NCBI RefSeq assembly: GCF_000183135.1
Contig: NC_014734.1
Coordinates: forward strand, 1,798,001 to 1,862,000
Length of the DNA: 64,000 bases
Direction: 5' to 3'
From: Paludibacter propionicigenes WB4
GTDB taxonomy: Bacteria; Bacteroidota; Bacteroidia; Bacteroidales; Paludibacteraceae
Of this stretch, positions 33,808 to 42,869 are shown in pieces (within the stretch, counting starts at the first letter, position 1; each line of letters starts with the position of its first letter). The notes below the pieces were generated by a model, which was not told the DNA's origin, ran no database searches, and saw only the letters and a program-made list of their open reading frames with translations. The translations under genes were made by a program, and so were the position numbers.

Positions 33808-33929
33808 AATGGCGTCTTTTTTGATAATAATTTTACTTTAGAATCTTTTGCAACTAATCATCACAACAATCATATATCAATCATTGTCAATGAAATTATA
33901 GAATATACTTACTCTTCTGTTTTACAAAA

Positions 33930-35948
33930 TTATTTATAATGATTGACCTGCAATGCTTTTCTCAAAGAAATAGGAATTATAATTGTTGTCAGACCCAATT
34001 TATACAACCTACGTTGAATTGAAAAAATAGTATAGTTATGAAGTAACCTGGATGCGCGATACGTTCCGCTAAACACCAATTGCCCACCAATGAAAGTGGT
34101 GTTGTGATATTTCTCCGTAATTTCAGGAACAATCTTAAGTACTTCTTCTGCCACATCAGTTCCAATAGCGTATCTATATTCAGCATTATAGCCCAACTGG
34201 TTGATCAGATAAACATATTTACCTAAATCTTGCTGAATTTTTTCAGTAATTGTGTCTACTACAGCATCCTGATGAAAACTATCAGCATCTACAATTCCAA
34301 CCTGAATAAATACGAAGTTTTTATAAACATCTTTGAACTTGCTCAGAATCTTGAATAACGAATATAATCCTACGCCTGTATAACCATTAACCAGAATTAC
34401 AGCCGTCATGTCAGTATAATCAATCTTAGTTGTCGGTGCTTTACGCTTCAGGTTATTATTGAGTTCTGCAATGGTTTCAGGCATTTTTTCATTCATAATC
34501 TTCTGAATACGACCAATTTCTTCACCAATTTTATTATAATGTCCTTTGATATAAAGAGCCAATCCAACTAATGCGCCTGTTATCAAAATGGTGATCCAAC
34601 CGCCTTCGTCGAATTTCATAACAATTACTGTTAAGAGAATAAAAGTTGTAAGCAAGAAACCCGTTCCATTAATCAGCAATTTACTCAACCATTTCTTATC
34701 TTGCTTGCGTACCTGAAACCAGTGTTTTACCATCCCAAACTGAGACAATGAGAAAGTAATGAACACATTAATACTATAAAGCACCACCAAAAATGCAACC
34801 GATGCCTTCGACATCCAGATTACAAAGTAAGCAGCAATACCCATAATTAAGATACCGTTTTGCGAAACCAACCGGTCGCTTAACATACTGAAACTACGAG
34901 GCAACCAGGAATCGTGAGCCATATTCGACATTACACGAGGTCCATCCAAAAAACCTGTTTGGGCTGCAACAAAAAGTAAAGCAGCTTCCGAAATAAGCGT
35001 AACATACAAGAAGGTTTGACCAAAAATAGGATTCCAATTAGCAATGGCAGTAGAAATCAACACTGCATTCATTGTTTTACCGGGTTGCATATGTACATTG
35101 AAAAGGAAGTAAGAAATGATCAAACCCAAAACAGCAGCCGACAATGATATTGCTAATAATCGCATGGTTTTGATAGCAGTCTTAACACGAGGTTCGCGCA
35201 AGTTTGGAATTCCGTTACTTACAGCTTCAATACCTGTATACGTTCCGGCACCCATACTGTAGGCTTTCATTATAAGGAAAATTGTTCCGTATATGCCCAG
35301 TTGATGAACAGTGCCTGTCAATTCAGTTCCTGTTTTCACCGCAACCGATTGTAATTGAGAACCGTGTGTTGTAAAAGCGTAAATAATAAGAAAAATATGC
35401 GAAATGAGGAAAATGACAAAAATAGGAGTTAGAGCAGTTACTGATTCTTTTACTCCACGAAGATTCAAAATTGTGAGTATACCTAAAATAGATAATGCAA
35501 ATGCAACCTTGTAACTTTGATACTCATAGGGTAAAAAACTAAAAATAGCATCAGCACCACTAGATACAGAAATGGAAATTGTTAGCACATAGTCGATAAG
35601 CAAGGCTGAACCTGAAATCATACCAACGTTTGGCGAAATCAAGCGAGTAGCCACCAAGTAACCACCACCACCGTGAGGGAATAATTTAATGATTTGAGAG
35701 TAACTGGTACTGATAATAAATATGGTAACCATAGTTATCAATCCAACTATTATCGACAAGTTTACGTGAACACCCAGTGTTTTGTAAATTTCTTCCGGCC
35801 CATAACATGAAGAAGAAAGCGCATCCGATCCAAGTCCTACCCAAGCAAAAAATACGATAAGTGAAATGTGTCTAAACGTTGAGCTATCCTTTAAATCCAG
35901 TGGATTTCCAAGAACTGTTTTCTTTACTTTTTTAATTACATCAGTCAT
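33930..35948 (-). CDS. KimA/YdaO-like APC-superfamily potassium transporter
   Basis: A 672-residue transporter with 12 hydrophobic segments (about 25-480) and a C-terminal cytosolic domain of about 190 residues. Segments match B. subtilis KimA: GSDALSSSCYGPEEIY, YSQIIKLFPHGGGGYLVATR, GSALLIDYVLTISISVSSGADAI, NLRGVKESVT, YTGIEAVSNGIPNLREP. KimA is a high-affinity K+/H+ symporter. It is first in a minus-strand group with a KdpD-like kinase and KdpE-like regulator, which supports K+ as substrate; an amino-acid permease is the alternative. The C-terminal domain is longer than in KimA and starts with an amphipathic stretch (IGRIQKIMNEKMPETIAELN). Confidence 0.8.
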   Translation of the reverse strand: MTDVIKKVKKTVLGNPLDLKDSSTFRHISLIVFFAWVGLGSDALSSSCYGPEEIYKTLGVHVNLSIIVGLITMVTIFIISTSYSQIIKLFPHGGGGYLVATRLISPNVGMISGSALLIDYVLTISISVSSGADAIFSFLPYEYQSYKVAFALSILGILTILNLRGVKESVTALTPIFVIFLISHIFLIIYAFTTHGSQLQSVAVKTGTELTGTVHQLGIYGTIFLIMKAYSMGAGTYTGIEAVSNGIPNLREPRVKTAIKTMRLLAISLSAAVLGLIISYFLFNVHMQPGKTMNAVLISTAIANWNPIFGQTFLYVTLISEAALLFVAAQTGFLDGPRVMSNMAHDSWLPRSFSMLSDRLVSQNGILIMGIAAYFVIWMSKASVAFLVVLYSINVFITFSLSQFGMVKHWFQVRKQDKKWLSKLLINGTGFLLTTFILLTVIVMKFDEGGWITILITGALVGLALYIKGHYNKIGEEIGRIQKIMNEKMPETIAELNNNLKRKAPTTKIDYTDMTAVILVNGYTGVGLYSLFKILSKFKDVYKNFVFIQVGIVDADSFHQDAVVDTITEKIQQDLGKYVYLINQLGYNAEYRYAIGTDVAEEVLKIVPEITEKYHNTTFIGGQLVFSGTYRASRLLHNYTIFSIQRRLYKLGLTTIIIPISLRKALQVNHYK

Positions 35949-35985
35949 TTTTTAAACCTTTAAATTGAACATAAAAAAACACGAT

Positions 35986-36058
35986 GCAAAGTTCAGACTT
36001 ATTTTATAAATCTGACGTAAAGATATTGGAGACATGTATAAAGATTTTATAAAGATTT
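35986..36058 (-). promoter_or_regulatory. Promoter/operator region of the KimA-like gene with phased TAAAGAT repeats
   Basis: Plus-strand TAAAGAT occurs at 36018-36024, 36039-36045 and 36050-36056, spaced 21 and 11 bases, about two and one helical turns; the last two belong to a perfect tandem 11-mer TATAAAGATTT (36037-36058). A -7-like GAACTTTGC lies at 35994-35986 on the minus strand with a poor -33, as expected of an activated promoter. Direct repeats at this spacing suit an OmpR-family regulator. Confidence 0.5.
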
Positions 36059-36133
36059 ATGCTATAAAACATGTTTTTAGTCTAAAATCAACGACTTGGG
36101 TTGAACCTTCTATATTAAGAAGCTATTTTTTTG

Positions 36134-36142
36134 TAATTTTGC
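36134..36142 (+). promoter_or_regulatory. -7 promoter element of queA
   Basis: TAATTTTGC matches TAnnTTTGY, 26 bases upstream of the GTG start. Confidence 0.5.
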
Positions 36143-36168
36143 ATCCCTTTTAAAGCATTGATTTCAAC

Positions 36169-37401
36169 GTGAACAAAACTACACAAAACGCACCTATTTA
36201 TATTGACGAATACGATTATTCGTTACCCGACGAGCGTATAGCTAAATATCCTTTAGCCCAACGCGACAGTTCTAAACTGCTTCTTTATAAAAATGGAAAT
36301 ATTGGTGAAAGTCAGTTTTCAAAAATCGCCGACTTTTTGCCGGAAAATGCATTATTGGTGTATAACAACACCCGCGTAATTCAGGCGCGCCTCATTTTCC
36401 ACAAAAACACCGGTGCCCGTATAGAGGTATTTTGTCTGGAACCGCTTAACCCTGCCGACTATGCACAATCGCTGGGTGCTACGTCGGAATGTGTTTGGAA
36501 ATGCATGGTGGGTAATCTGAAGAAATGGAAAGAAGGACTACTGAGTAAAACAATTGCTTTTGACGGAAAAACCTGCACCTTCGAAGCCGAATTGTTGCAC
36601 ACCGAAGGCAACACACACAGCATTCATTTCAGATGGGATAATGCCGATATTCATTTTGCCGATATACTGGAAAAAGCGGGCGAACTACCCATCCCACCCT
36701 ACCTCCACCGCAAAACTGAAGAAAGTGACCTGACAAGCTATCAAACAGTGTATTCAAAAATAAAGGGTTCAGTAGCTGCTCCCACAGCAGGTTTACATTT
36801 CACCCCCGAAGTGTTCGAAAGCCTCAAACCAAAGCTTATCGAAACCGAAGAGCTCACGCTGCATGTCGGAGCCGGAACGTTTCAACCTGTGAAAACACGC
36901 GACATTGCCGAACATCACATGCACACCGAAATTATCTCGGTAAAACGTAGCACCATCGTACACTTACAACAAAAGCTGGGAAACATTATTGCCGTGGGAA
37001 CCACTTCGGTACGAACTCTGGAAAGTTTATATTTTATCGGTGCAATGTTACAACAGGATGCCGTTTCCGAAATTGCTGAAAAGGGTTTTCATGTACCTCA
37101 ATGGGCACCTTACGAAGGAAAAATGGAAATATCAACCTATGATGCTCTGCAAAACATTCTGGATTATCTGGATAAAAACAAGTTGACAACACTGCATGCC
37201 GACACGCAGATTATGATTAAACCCGGCTATGAGTTTCATCTTATCGACGGCATGGTAACCAACTTTCACCAGCCTAAAAGCACCTTGCTCCTGCTTGTTT
37301 CGGCATTTGTAAATGGGAACTGGAGAGAAATTTACCATTATGCGTTGTCCAACAACTTCCGGTTTCTGAGTTATGGGGATAGTTCGTTGTTGATGAAGTA
37401 G
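36169..37401 (+). CDS. queA: S-adenosylmethionine:tRNA ribosyltransferase-isomerase (QueA)
   Basis: Transfers and isomerises the ribosyl part of SAM onto preQ1 in tRNA, making epoxyqueuosine. Recognised by YDYSLPDERIAKYPLAQRDS, NNTRVIQARL, GELPIPPYLHR, YQTVYSKIKGSVAAPTAGLH, LHVGAGTFQPV, GTTSVRTLES and MVTNFHQPKSTLLLLVSAF. At 410 residues it is somewhat longer than the usual ~350 because of insertions in the middle (about 85-160), a Bacteroidetes trait. The start is GTG at 36169; no in-frame ATG fits better. It appears monocistronic. Confidence 0.95.
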   Translation: MNKTTQNAPIYIDEYDYSLPDERIAKYPLAQRDSSKLLLYKNGNIGESQFSKIADFLPENALLVYNNTRVIQARLIFHKNTGARIEVFCLEPLNPADYAQSLGATSECVWKCMVGNLKKWKEGLLSKTIAFDGKTCTFEAELLHTEGNTHSIHFRWDNADIHFADILEKAGELPIPPYLHRKTEESDLTSYQTVYSKIKGSVAAPTAGLHFTPEVFESLKPKLIETEELTLHVGAGTFQPVKTRDIAEHHMHTEIISVKRSTIVHLQQKLGNIIAVGTTSVRTLESLYFIGAMLQQDAVSEIAEKGFHVPQWAPYEGKMEISTYDALQNILDYLDKNKLTTLHADTQIMIKPGYEFHLIDGMVTNFHQPKSTLLLLVSAFVNGNWREIYHYALSNNFRFLSYGDSSLLMK

Positions 37402-37417
37402 TGGGTTAGAAGTCCGA

Positions 37418-39190
37418 TCAGTTTAGATTTGGTCTATCAAAGGACATTACTTGCTGAGAACCATCTTGTATGGTACGACTATCGTAGGGTATTGAAATTT
37501 TAATCGTGGTTCCTTCTCCGGGGGCGGTTTTCAGCTCAAACTGTCCTTCCAGCAGTAAAACACTTTCTCTCATCAGCATCAAACCGGTAGATTTTATCTC
37601 AACCAGGTCAGCAAAGTTAAAACCGATACCATCATCCGTAATTTCGAATAAAAGCTTGCTACCAACAACTTGTAAACTCAGGCTTACTTCAGTAGCTTTT
37701 GAATGTTGCGCAATGTTTGCCATAGCACTCTGAAACACCTTAAATAAAACGGTAGACTCATTTTGTTGTAATTGCACATCCGGTTCGGGACTATTAAACT
37801 CACATTGAATTTGATTGTTCAATTCAAATTCTGAAATAAACAATTTTACAGCCTCAGTGAATCCCATAAGGTGAAGCACTTCATGCCGGAGCCCACTCAT
37901 GAGTTTTACCGAGTTGGCCAGCGATTCTCCTGCAATATCATAAGCACGATCTAATTTTTGAAACAAATCATCCGATATCAATTGAAAATCTTTATCAACC
38001 ACTTTCTTTTTCAATAAGCCAATATCCATTTTCAAAGCTGCCAGAGTTTGGTTTAATTCATTATCAATCCGATCAGCTAAGAGGACTTTCTCTTCTTCTC
38101 CTACATTTTGCAAGTGCGAAGCAAACCGTCTCAACAATCCCTGAGATTCCACCAGTTTTCGCTCAGCTATTTTCTTATCGGTGATATCATTGATCACTGT
38201 CAGCGTACATTGCTCATTGTTTACGTTTATGATTTCGCCCGATATCTCACCCATAATTCTTTCCCCCGACTTCTTTTGAAACGAAAATTCAACGTTGCTT
38301 GCAGCCCCCGTTTCATTTAGCAGCTCAATAAAATGAGCACGATCGGCAATATTTGCCCATATATGCAATCCTTCCGTTGTTTTTCCAGTAGCTTCCATTG
38401 CATTATAGCCTAATATTCGTTTAAAACCATCGTTCACCTCTACAATTTTACCATCCGACAATCGCGCTAACAGAATTGCATAAGGAGCTGAATGAAATGC
38501 TTTCGAGAATTTTTCTTCCTGCGTACTGATATCAGTCAGCAATCGCTTATTGACCATAAGGGTTAGAAAAAACACAAGTAGAAGAAACAGGGTTTGATAA
38601 GATATAACCACAAACATATCAAATCCTCTGCCATGAAAATAATCTAAAGAAAGATTGTCGCTAAAAAAGAAATAACAGATTCGGGCAATATTGACTATCG
38701 AGAATAAGACAAATATTACACCCACATGAAAATAGATACGGGAAAATATGCTGGTCAACCTTCGCAGTAATAGCCAGGCACATTGCGAGCAAATAATCAA
38801 GTAAACTATCGCCGAATTTAGGTTCCGGATAGCCAGATTTGAATTCACATAGGTAAAGTAAGTGTGAACAACAAAAAAGACAACGATTAGTATTATATTG
38901 TACAACTGATTACTTTTCTTATCTGCAAAATATTCGAGCCCAATAAAACCCAATAAAGCTCCGGTTACCCCAAAGGTATTCGCCACATCAATCGAAATAA
39001 ACTTAGAGATATAACCTCTTAAAAATATCAGCCCTACACACAGAACCTGAAAAAACATATCCAAAACTAAATATTCTATTCCTTTAAAGCGATTACGAGC
39101 CTGATACCAAAGAAAGAACACTACTGTAAGACATACAAAAGAAGTCAGCAGAAAATTAAAGAAAACCGTTCTTAAATCTAATTCAATCAT
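37418..39190 (-). CDS. PAS sensor protein with HisKA_3-like domain lacking the phospho-acceptor His
   Basis: A 590-residue membrane protein. Residues 5-215 contain seven hydrophobic segments, followed by a PAS domain (about 225-345), a dimerisation helix pair (about 350-460) and an HATPase_c domain (about 475-575). The H-box region reads EEEKVLLADRIDNELNQTL: aligned with the usual REEERxRIAREIHDELGQ, the acceptor His is Asp376 and the next Asp is Asn377. ATP-site motifs (ANIAQHSKA, DDGIGFNFADL, GEGTTIKI) look intact. It may therefore be a pseudokinase or act through a partner. No response regulator adjoins it; guaA is divergent. Confidence 0.85.
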   Translation of the reverse strand: MIELDLRTVFFNFLLTSFVCLTVVFFLWYQARNRFKGIEYLVLDMFFQVLCVGLIFLRGYISKFISIDVANTFGVTGALLGFIGLEYFADKKSNQLYNIILIVVFFVVHTYFTYVNSNLAIRNLNSAIVYLIICSQCAWLLLRRLTSIFSRIYFHVGVIFVLFSIVNIARICYFFFSDNLSLDYFHGRGFDMFVVISYQTLFLLLVFFLTLMVNKRLLTDISTQEEKFSKAFHSAPYAILLARLSDGKIVEVNDGFKRILGYNAMEATGKTTEGLHIWANIADRAHFIELLNETGAASNVEFSFQKKSGERIMGEISGEIINVNNEQCTLTVINDITDKKIAERKLVESQGLLRRFASHLQNVGEEEKVLLADRIDNELNQTLAALKMDIGLLKKKVVDKDFQLISDDLFQKLDRAYDIAGESLANSVKLMSGLRHEVLHLMGFTEAVKLFISEFELNNQIQCEFNSPEPDVQLQQNESTVLFKVFQSAMANIAQHSKATEVSLSLQVVGSKLLFEITDDGIGFNFADLVEIKSTGLMLMRESVLLLEGQFELKTAPGEGTTIKISIPYDSRTIQDGSQQVMSFDRPNLN

Positions 39191-39441
39191 AAAATCAGGA
39201 TTTTAACCTACTCGTCTGGTAAAAAATAAGCATTGGAAAATTTCTATTGATTACAAAAATAATTCAGAGTGCAAACGTACAAAATAATAGTAGACGGACA
39301 AACTTTTATAAGAATTTGTGACATAAGAAAACGAATTAAAAACAACTCGGATTATCTGCATAAACTCACATTATGAATATAGAATTCGTCGATATTATTC
39401 ACCTGATCACTGCTAGATTAATATTAAAACCATTTATAGTC

Positions 39442-39473
39442 CTTGCACAACCTTCACATTTTTCGTATTTTTG
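39442..39473 (+). promoter_or_regulatory. Promoter of guaA
   Basis: CTTG (39442-39445), 20 bases, TATTTTTG (39466-39473): both elements at consensus spacing. The predicted start leaves a leader of about 40 bases before ATG 39521. The rest of the 330-base gap upstream (39191-39441) shows no gene. Confidence 0.75.
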
Positions 39474-39520
39474 TGCCACTTTTCAGTTCAATACTCCAAC
39501 AGCTCAACGATAACAACTTT

Positions 39521-41038
39521 ATGGAAAAAATAATCATCCTCGATTTCGGATCACAAACAACACAATTAATTGCGCGTCGCTTACGCGAACTCAATGAATA
39601 TTGCGAAATTTTGCCATACAACAAGTTTCCAACACAAACTGATGACATCAAGGGAGTTATTCTTTCCGGAAGTCCGTTTTCGGTATATGATCCTACCGCC
39701 TTTAAAACTGACTTAAGTTCCATCAGGGGAAATTTTCCGGTTTTAGGCATCTGCTATGGTGCTCAATTCATGGCTTTTACTTCAGGAGGAAATGTAGAAT
39801 CTGCTGGAACAAGAGAATACGGTCGTGCCAATCTTTCATTTATCGACCCTAATGATGCTTTACTAAAAGGTATTGAAGCCGGGTCACAAATTTGGATGTC
39901 GCACGGCGATTCCATAACTAAGATTCCTGCCACTTTCAAAAAAATAGCTAGCACTGATGACGTAGAACTGGCTGCCTTCCATATTGAAGGTGAACAAACC
40001 TGGGGCGTGCAGTTTCACCCGGAAGTATTTCATACCATCGATGGTACAACTATACTGGACAACTTCCTCAGTATTTGTGGATGCTCTAAGGAATGGTCAC
40101 CCGCTTCGTTTGTTGAAAGCACGGTAGCTGAGCTCAAAAAGCAGTTGGGCGACGACAAAGTAGTACTGGCTCTCTCTGGTGGCGTTGATTCGTCTGTAGC
40201 TGCTGTATTGCTCAACAAAGCTATTGGCAAAAACCTCACCTGCGTTTTTGTCGATCATGGTTTACTCCGAAAAAACGAATTCGAAAACGTAATGAGAGAT
40301 TACGAGCACCTCGGCTTGAATGTTATTGGTGTAAACGTAAAAGAACGTTTTTACAAAGCACTTGCAGGAGTTTCGGATCCTGAGCAAAAACGTAAAATTA
40401 TTGGTAGTGGCTTTATCGACGTATTTGACGAAGAAGCTCACAAAATAAAAGATGTAAAATGGCTTGCTCAAGGCACCATTTATCCTGATATTATTGAATC
40501 GCTTTCTATTACCGGAACGGTGATTAAATCGCACCACAATGTGGGTGGACTTCCTGAAAAGATGAACCTGAAATTGTGCGAACCGCTTCGCTTATTATTC
40601 AAAGATGAAGTTCGCAAGGTAGGAACTCAACTTGGCATGATGCATCACCTTATCAAACGTCAACCATTCCCCGGACCCGGATTAGCCGTTCGTATTCTCG
40701 GTGATATTACTGCCGAGAAAGTACGCATATTGCAAGAAGCCGATGATATCTTTATTAATGGTCTTCGCGAATGGAACCTATACGACATGGTTTGGCAAGC
40801 AGGCGTAATTTTACTTCCTGTACAATCGGTTGGTGTAATGGGCGATGAACGTACTTACGAAAATGCTGTTGCGCTGCGCGCTGTAACTTCGACCGATGCT
40901 ATGACGGCCGACTGGGCACAATTGCCTTACGAATTTCTGGCTAAAATGTCCAACGAAATTATCAATAAAGTGAAAGGTGTAAACCGGGTAGTATATGATA
41001 TTAGCTCTAAACCACCGGCAACTATTGAGTGGGAATAA
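39521..41038 (+). CDS. guaA: GMP synthase, glutamine-hydrolysing (GuaA)
   Basis: Converts XMP to GMP with glutamine as nitrogen donor. The class I amidotransferase domain (about 1-190) has [19 protein letters not shown], the nucleophile Cys in [11 protein letters not shown] and GVQFHPE; the ATP-pyrophosphatase domain (about 200-390) has [18 protein letters not shown]; the C-terminal dimerisation domain (about 390-505) ends [18 protein letters not shown]. Length 505 residues. The frame reaches back to a TTG at 39443, but that codon lies in the -33 element, so the ATG at 39521 is the start. Confidence 0.97.
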   Translation: MEKIIILDFGSQTTQLIARRLRELNEYCEILPYNKFPTQTDDIKGVILSGSPFSVYDPTAFKTDLSSIRGNFPVLGICYGAQFMAFTSGGNVESAGTREYGRANLSFIDPNDALLKGIEAGSQIWMSHGDSITKIPATFKKIASTDDVELAAFHIEGEQTWGVQFHPEVFHTIDGTTILDNFLSICGCSKEWSPASFVESTVAELKKQLGDDKVVLALSGGVDSSVAAVLLNKAIGKNLTCVFVDHGLLRKNEFENVMRDYEHLGLNVIGVNVKERFYKALAGVSDPEQKRKIIGSGFIDVFDEEAHKIKDVKWLAQGTIYPDIIESLSITGTVIKSHHNVGGLPEKMNLKLCEPLRLLFKDEVRKVGTQLGMMHHLIKRQPFPGPGLAVRILGDITAEKVRILQEADDIFINGLREWNLYDMVWQAGVILLPVQSVGVMGDERTYENAVALRAVTSTDAMTADWAQLPYEFLAKMSNEIINKVKGVNRVVYDISSKPPATIEWE

Positions 41039-41063
41039 CTTGAATTTACGATTTTAAAATTTG

Positions 41064-41107
41064 GATTTACGATTGCACATGGATCAATTAATGTGTAATC
41101 GTAAATT
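41064..41107 (+). terminator. Hairpin between guaA and the TatD gene
   Basis: GATTTACGATTGCACAT (41064-41080) pairs with ATGTGTAATCGTAAATT (41091-41107), a stem of about 16 bp with one G-T step, loop of ten bases. There is no long T-run, so it may terminate inefficiently or stabilise the guaA end. Confidence 0.5.
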
Positions 41108-41166
41108 TCTTAATATACATTTGCTCCAATAAGTCCAATCGAAAATATAAAATCTACATTCTAAAA

Positions 41167-41940
41167 TTGATTGACACCCATTCCCATATTTATTCCGAGG
41201 ACTTTGATGCAGACCGTGCCGAAACGGTTCAACGTGCCAAAGAGGTTGGTATAAGTCATATCATTCTACCTAATTGCGATAGTTCTACCTTAGCACCGAT
41301 GCTAGCTTTAGAAGCCGAATATCCGGATTTTTGCCACGCAGCCATTGGGCTTCATCCAACAAGTGTGAAGGAAGATTATGAGAATGAACTTGATTTGGTG
41401 AAATCCGAATTGGAACGCAGGGATTGGATTGCTGTAGGCGAGATAGGTATCGATTTATACTGGGATAAGACTTTCTTACGTGAACAAATAAAAGCTTTCC
41501 AACTACAGCTGGATTGGGCGTTGTACTATAAACTACCGGTTATTATCCATGTTCGCGATTCCTTCCGCGAAACAATGGAAGCACTAGCACCCTACAAAGA
41601 CAAAGGTCTGACGGGAGTATTTCACAGTTTTACCGGTACAGTTGAAGAAGCACTGCAGATCATTGATTTTGGCGGATTTAAACTGGGAATAAACGGGATT
41701 GTGACTTTTAAAAACTCAGGACTGGCAGCTGTAGTAGAACAAATATCGCTGGAACACATCTTGCTGGAAACCGATTCTCCGTATCTCACTCCTACTCCGC
41801 ACAGAGGCAAACGAAACGAAAGTGCCTATGTAAGTCTCGTGTGTAAAAAACTCGCCGAAATTTATCGTTGCTCAGAAGAAGAAATAAGTATTCAGACAAC
41901 CCTGAATGCTAAATCTTTATTTAAAGGACTCGACAATTAA
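41167..41940 (+). CDS. TatD-family metal-dependent hydrolase
   Basis: A 257-residue TIM-barrel hydrolase with the metal ligands of the TatD family: IDTHSHIYSEDF at the N-terminus, AAIGLHPTSV, AVGEIGIDLYWD, VIIHVRDSF, GVFHSFTGT and LLETDSPYLTP. TatD proteins are 3'-5' DNases or D-aminoacyl hydrolases. No in-frame ATG exists at the N-terminus; the TTG at 41167 places the start directly before the conserved IDTHSH, so it is the likely initiator. It lies 128 bases after guaA beyond a hairpin. Confidence 0.92.
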   Translation: MIDTHSHIYSEDFDADRAETVQRAKEVGISHIILPNCDSSTLAPMLALEAEYPDFCHAAIGLHPTSVKEDYENELDLVKSELERRDWIAVGEIGIDLYWDKTFLREQIKAFQLQLDWALYYKLPVIIHVRDSFRETMEALAPYKDKGLTGVFHSFTGTVEEALQIIDFGGFKLGINGIVTFKNSGLAAVVEQISLEHILLETDSPYLTPTPHRGKRNESAYVSLVCKKLAEIYRCSEEEISIQTTLNAKSLFKGLDN

Positions 41941-42007
41941 TCTGTCCGATACAGGATTCACCCCATTTGTTTAGTCTTTTTCATTTTCATATCTCGGTTT
42001 CTTTTCA

Positions 42008-42016
42008 TACATTTGC
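42008..42016 (+). promoter_or_regulatory. -7 promoter element of tRNA-Ser
   Basis: TACATTTGC, matching TAnnTTTGY, ends 15 bases before the mature tRNA 5' end. Confidence 0.5.
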
Positions 42017-42031
42017 GCTTCCAAAAAATAC

Positions 42032-42119
42032 GGAGAGGTGCTCGAGTGGTTGAAGAGGCACGCCTGGAAAGCGTGTATACCCCTAAAGGGTATCGAGAGT
42101 TCGAATCTCTTCCTCTCCG
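42032..42119 (+). tRNA. tRNA-Ser (anticodon GGA)
   Basis: An 88-nucleotide class II tRNA. The acceptor stem GGAGAGG pairs with CCTCTCC (42112-42118), discriminator G. The anticodon stem CACGC/GCGTG encloses the loop CTGGAAA with anticodon GGA at 42066-42068, reading UCC and UCU. The long variable arm TATACCCCTAAAGGGTAT is typical of serine tRNAs, and the T-loop GTTCGAATC is intact. The CCA end is not encoded. Confidence 0.97.
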
Positions 42120-42161
42120 CAAATGTTATTTATAATCAATATATTACAAACAACTAGGACT

Positions 42162-42194
42162 AAAAAAGGGACTAATATGTATTAGTCCCTTTTT
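42162..42194 (+). terminator. Terminator after tRNA-Ser
   Basis: Perfect 14-bp stem AAAAAGGGACTAAT (42163-42176) / ATTAGTCCCTTTTT (42181-42194) with loop ATGT and a terminal T-run. Confidence 0.9.
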
Positions 42195-42869
42195 CTGTTA
42201 ATTCAAATAACTAAGAAGTACCTTGTCAATGTATAACAAATTAATTTCTTTGTGTGATACATTAAGGTTTTCCTGTATTAGCGGTCTGTGTATTGCATCT
42301 TGATTGCATACTTAATAGCATCACAGCCTACAATCACAGAAGAGTTCAACACGCAATGCAAATTCAATTAAATTTTTTAATATTTCTCCATAGTGTGTTG
42401 GCGAAAAAGGTATAATATTATTGGCGAAAGTTTTCAACTGAATTATTTATTTTAGTTTACTTATTTTAGTCTTTGCAATAGTCAGATATAATTCCGTTTT
42501 AAGAAGCAAAGATTAGGTATAAATACATCAAGATTTCCACCTGCTAATTTATGGACATATCTCTCAATAGTTTGGGCTGGTTACATTAACGTTAGTTTAT
42601 CATCAAACTTTCACCGCTAAACCAAGAAAGACAACACCTTAGTTCCCCTGAAGAAAAAAAATATATTCGTTATCTATATTTCCATAATATTATAAATTAA
42701 TTGGTACATCTCATGACATAAAAGCTCTACCGCTTTTATGAGGTATATAAAAGTGGATAATAAACAAGCTGCAAATAGATTAAAAGAATTAAGAAATAAA
42801 CCAAATAAAGAGTCAAACCCAAGTTGAGGAAGCTATAACTCTTGAATTTAGACTGTAAACGACAAATAA
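42195..42869. other. Gene-poor stretch with possible coding remnants
   Basis: No intact gene. On the minus strand 42482-42580 translates as a 30-codon stop-bounded piece beginning PAQTIERYVHKLAGGNLDVF, which looks protein-like but lacks a start. On the plus strand a 29-codon ORF (42738-42827) is Lys/Asn-rich. Both may be debris of an element that once entered next to the tRNA gene. I did not find a repeat of the tRNA 3' end. Confidence 0.35.

Noticed and set aside
35949-36168. c-di-AMP (ydaO-type) riboswitch ahead of the KimA-like gene
   Set aside because: The leader before the ATG is only about 30 bases by the predicted start and no ydaO-like conserved stems are visible.
39443-39520. Longer GuaA N-terminus from TTG at 39443
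   Set aside because: That codon lies within the -33 promoter element; the ATG at 39521 precedes the conserved amidotransferase start.
42079-42096. Resemblance of the tRNA-Ser variable arm (ACCCCTAAAGGGT) to the men-operon repeat core
   Set aside because: Both are short palindromes; the match does not extend beyond the core and the tRNA arm is explained by tRNA structure.
42032-42119. Attachment-site duplication of the tRNA-Ser 3' end
   Set aside because: I found no second copy of the tRNA 3' segment within the window and no integrase gene.
42738-42827. Plus-strand 29-codon ORF after tRNA-Ser
   Set aside because: Short, Lys/Asn-rich, no recognised family and no promoter; kept only as part of the gene-poor stretch.
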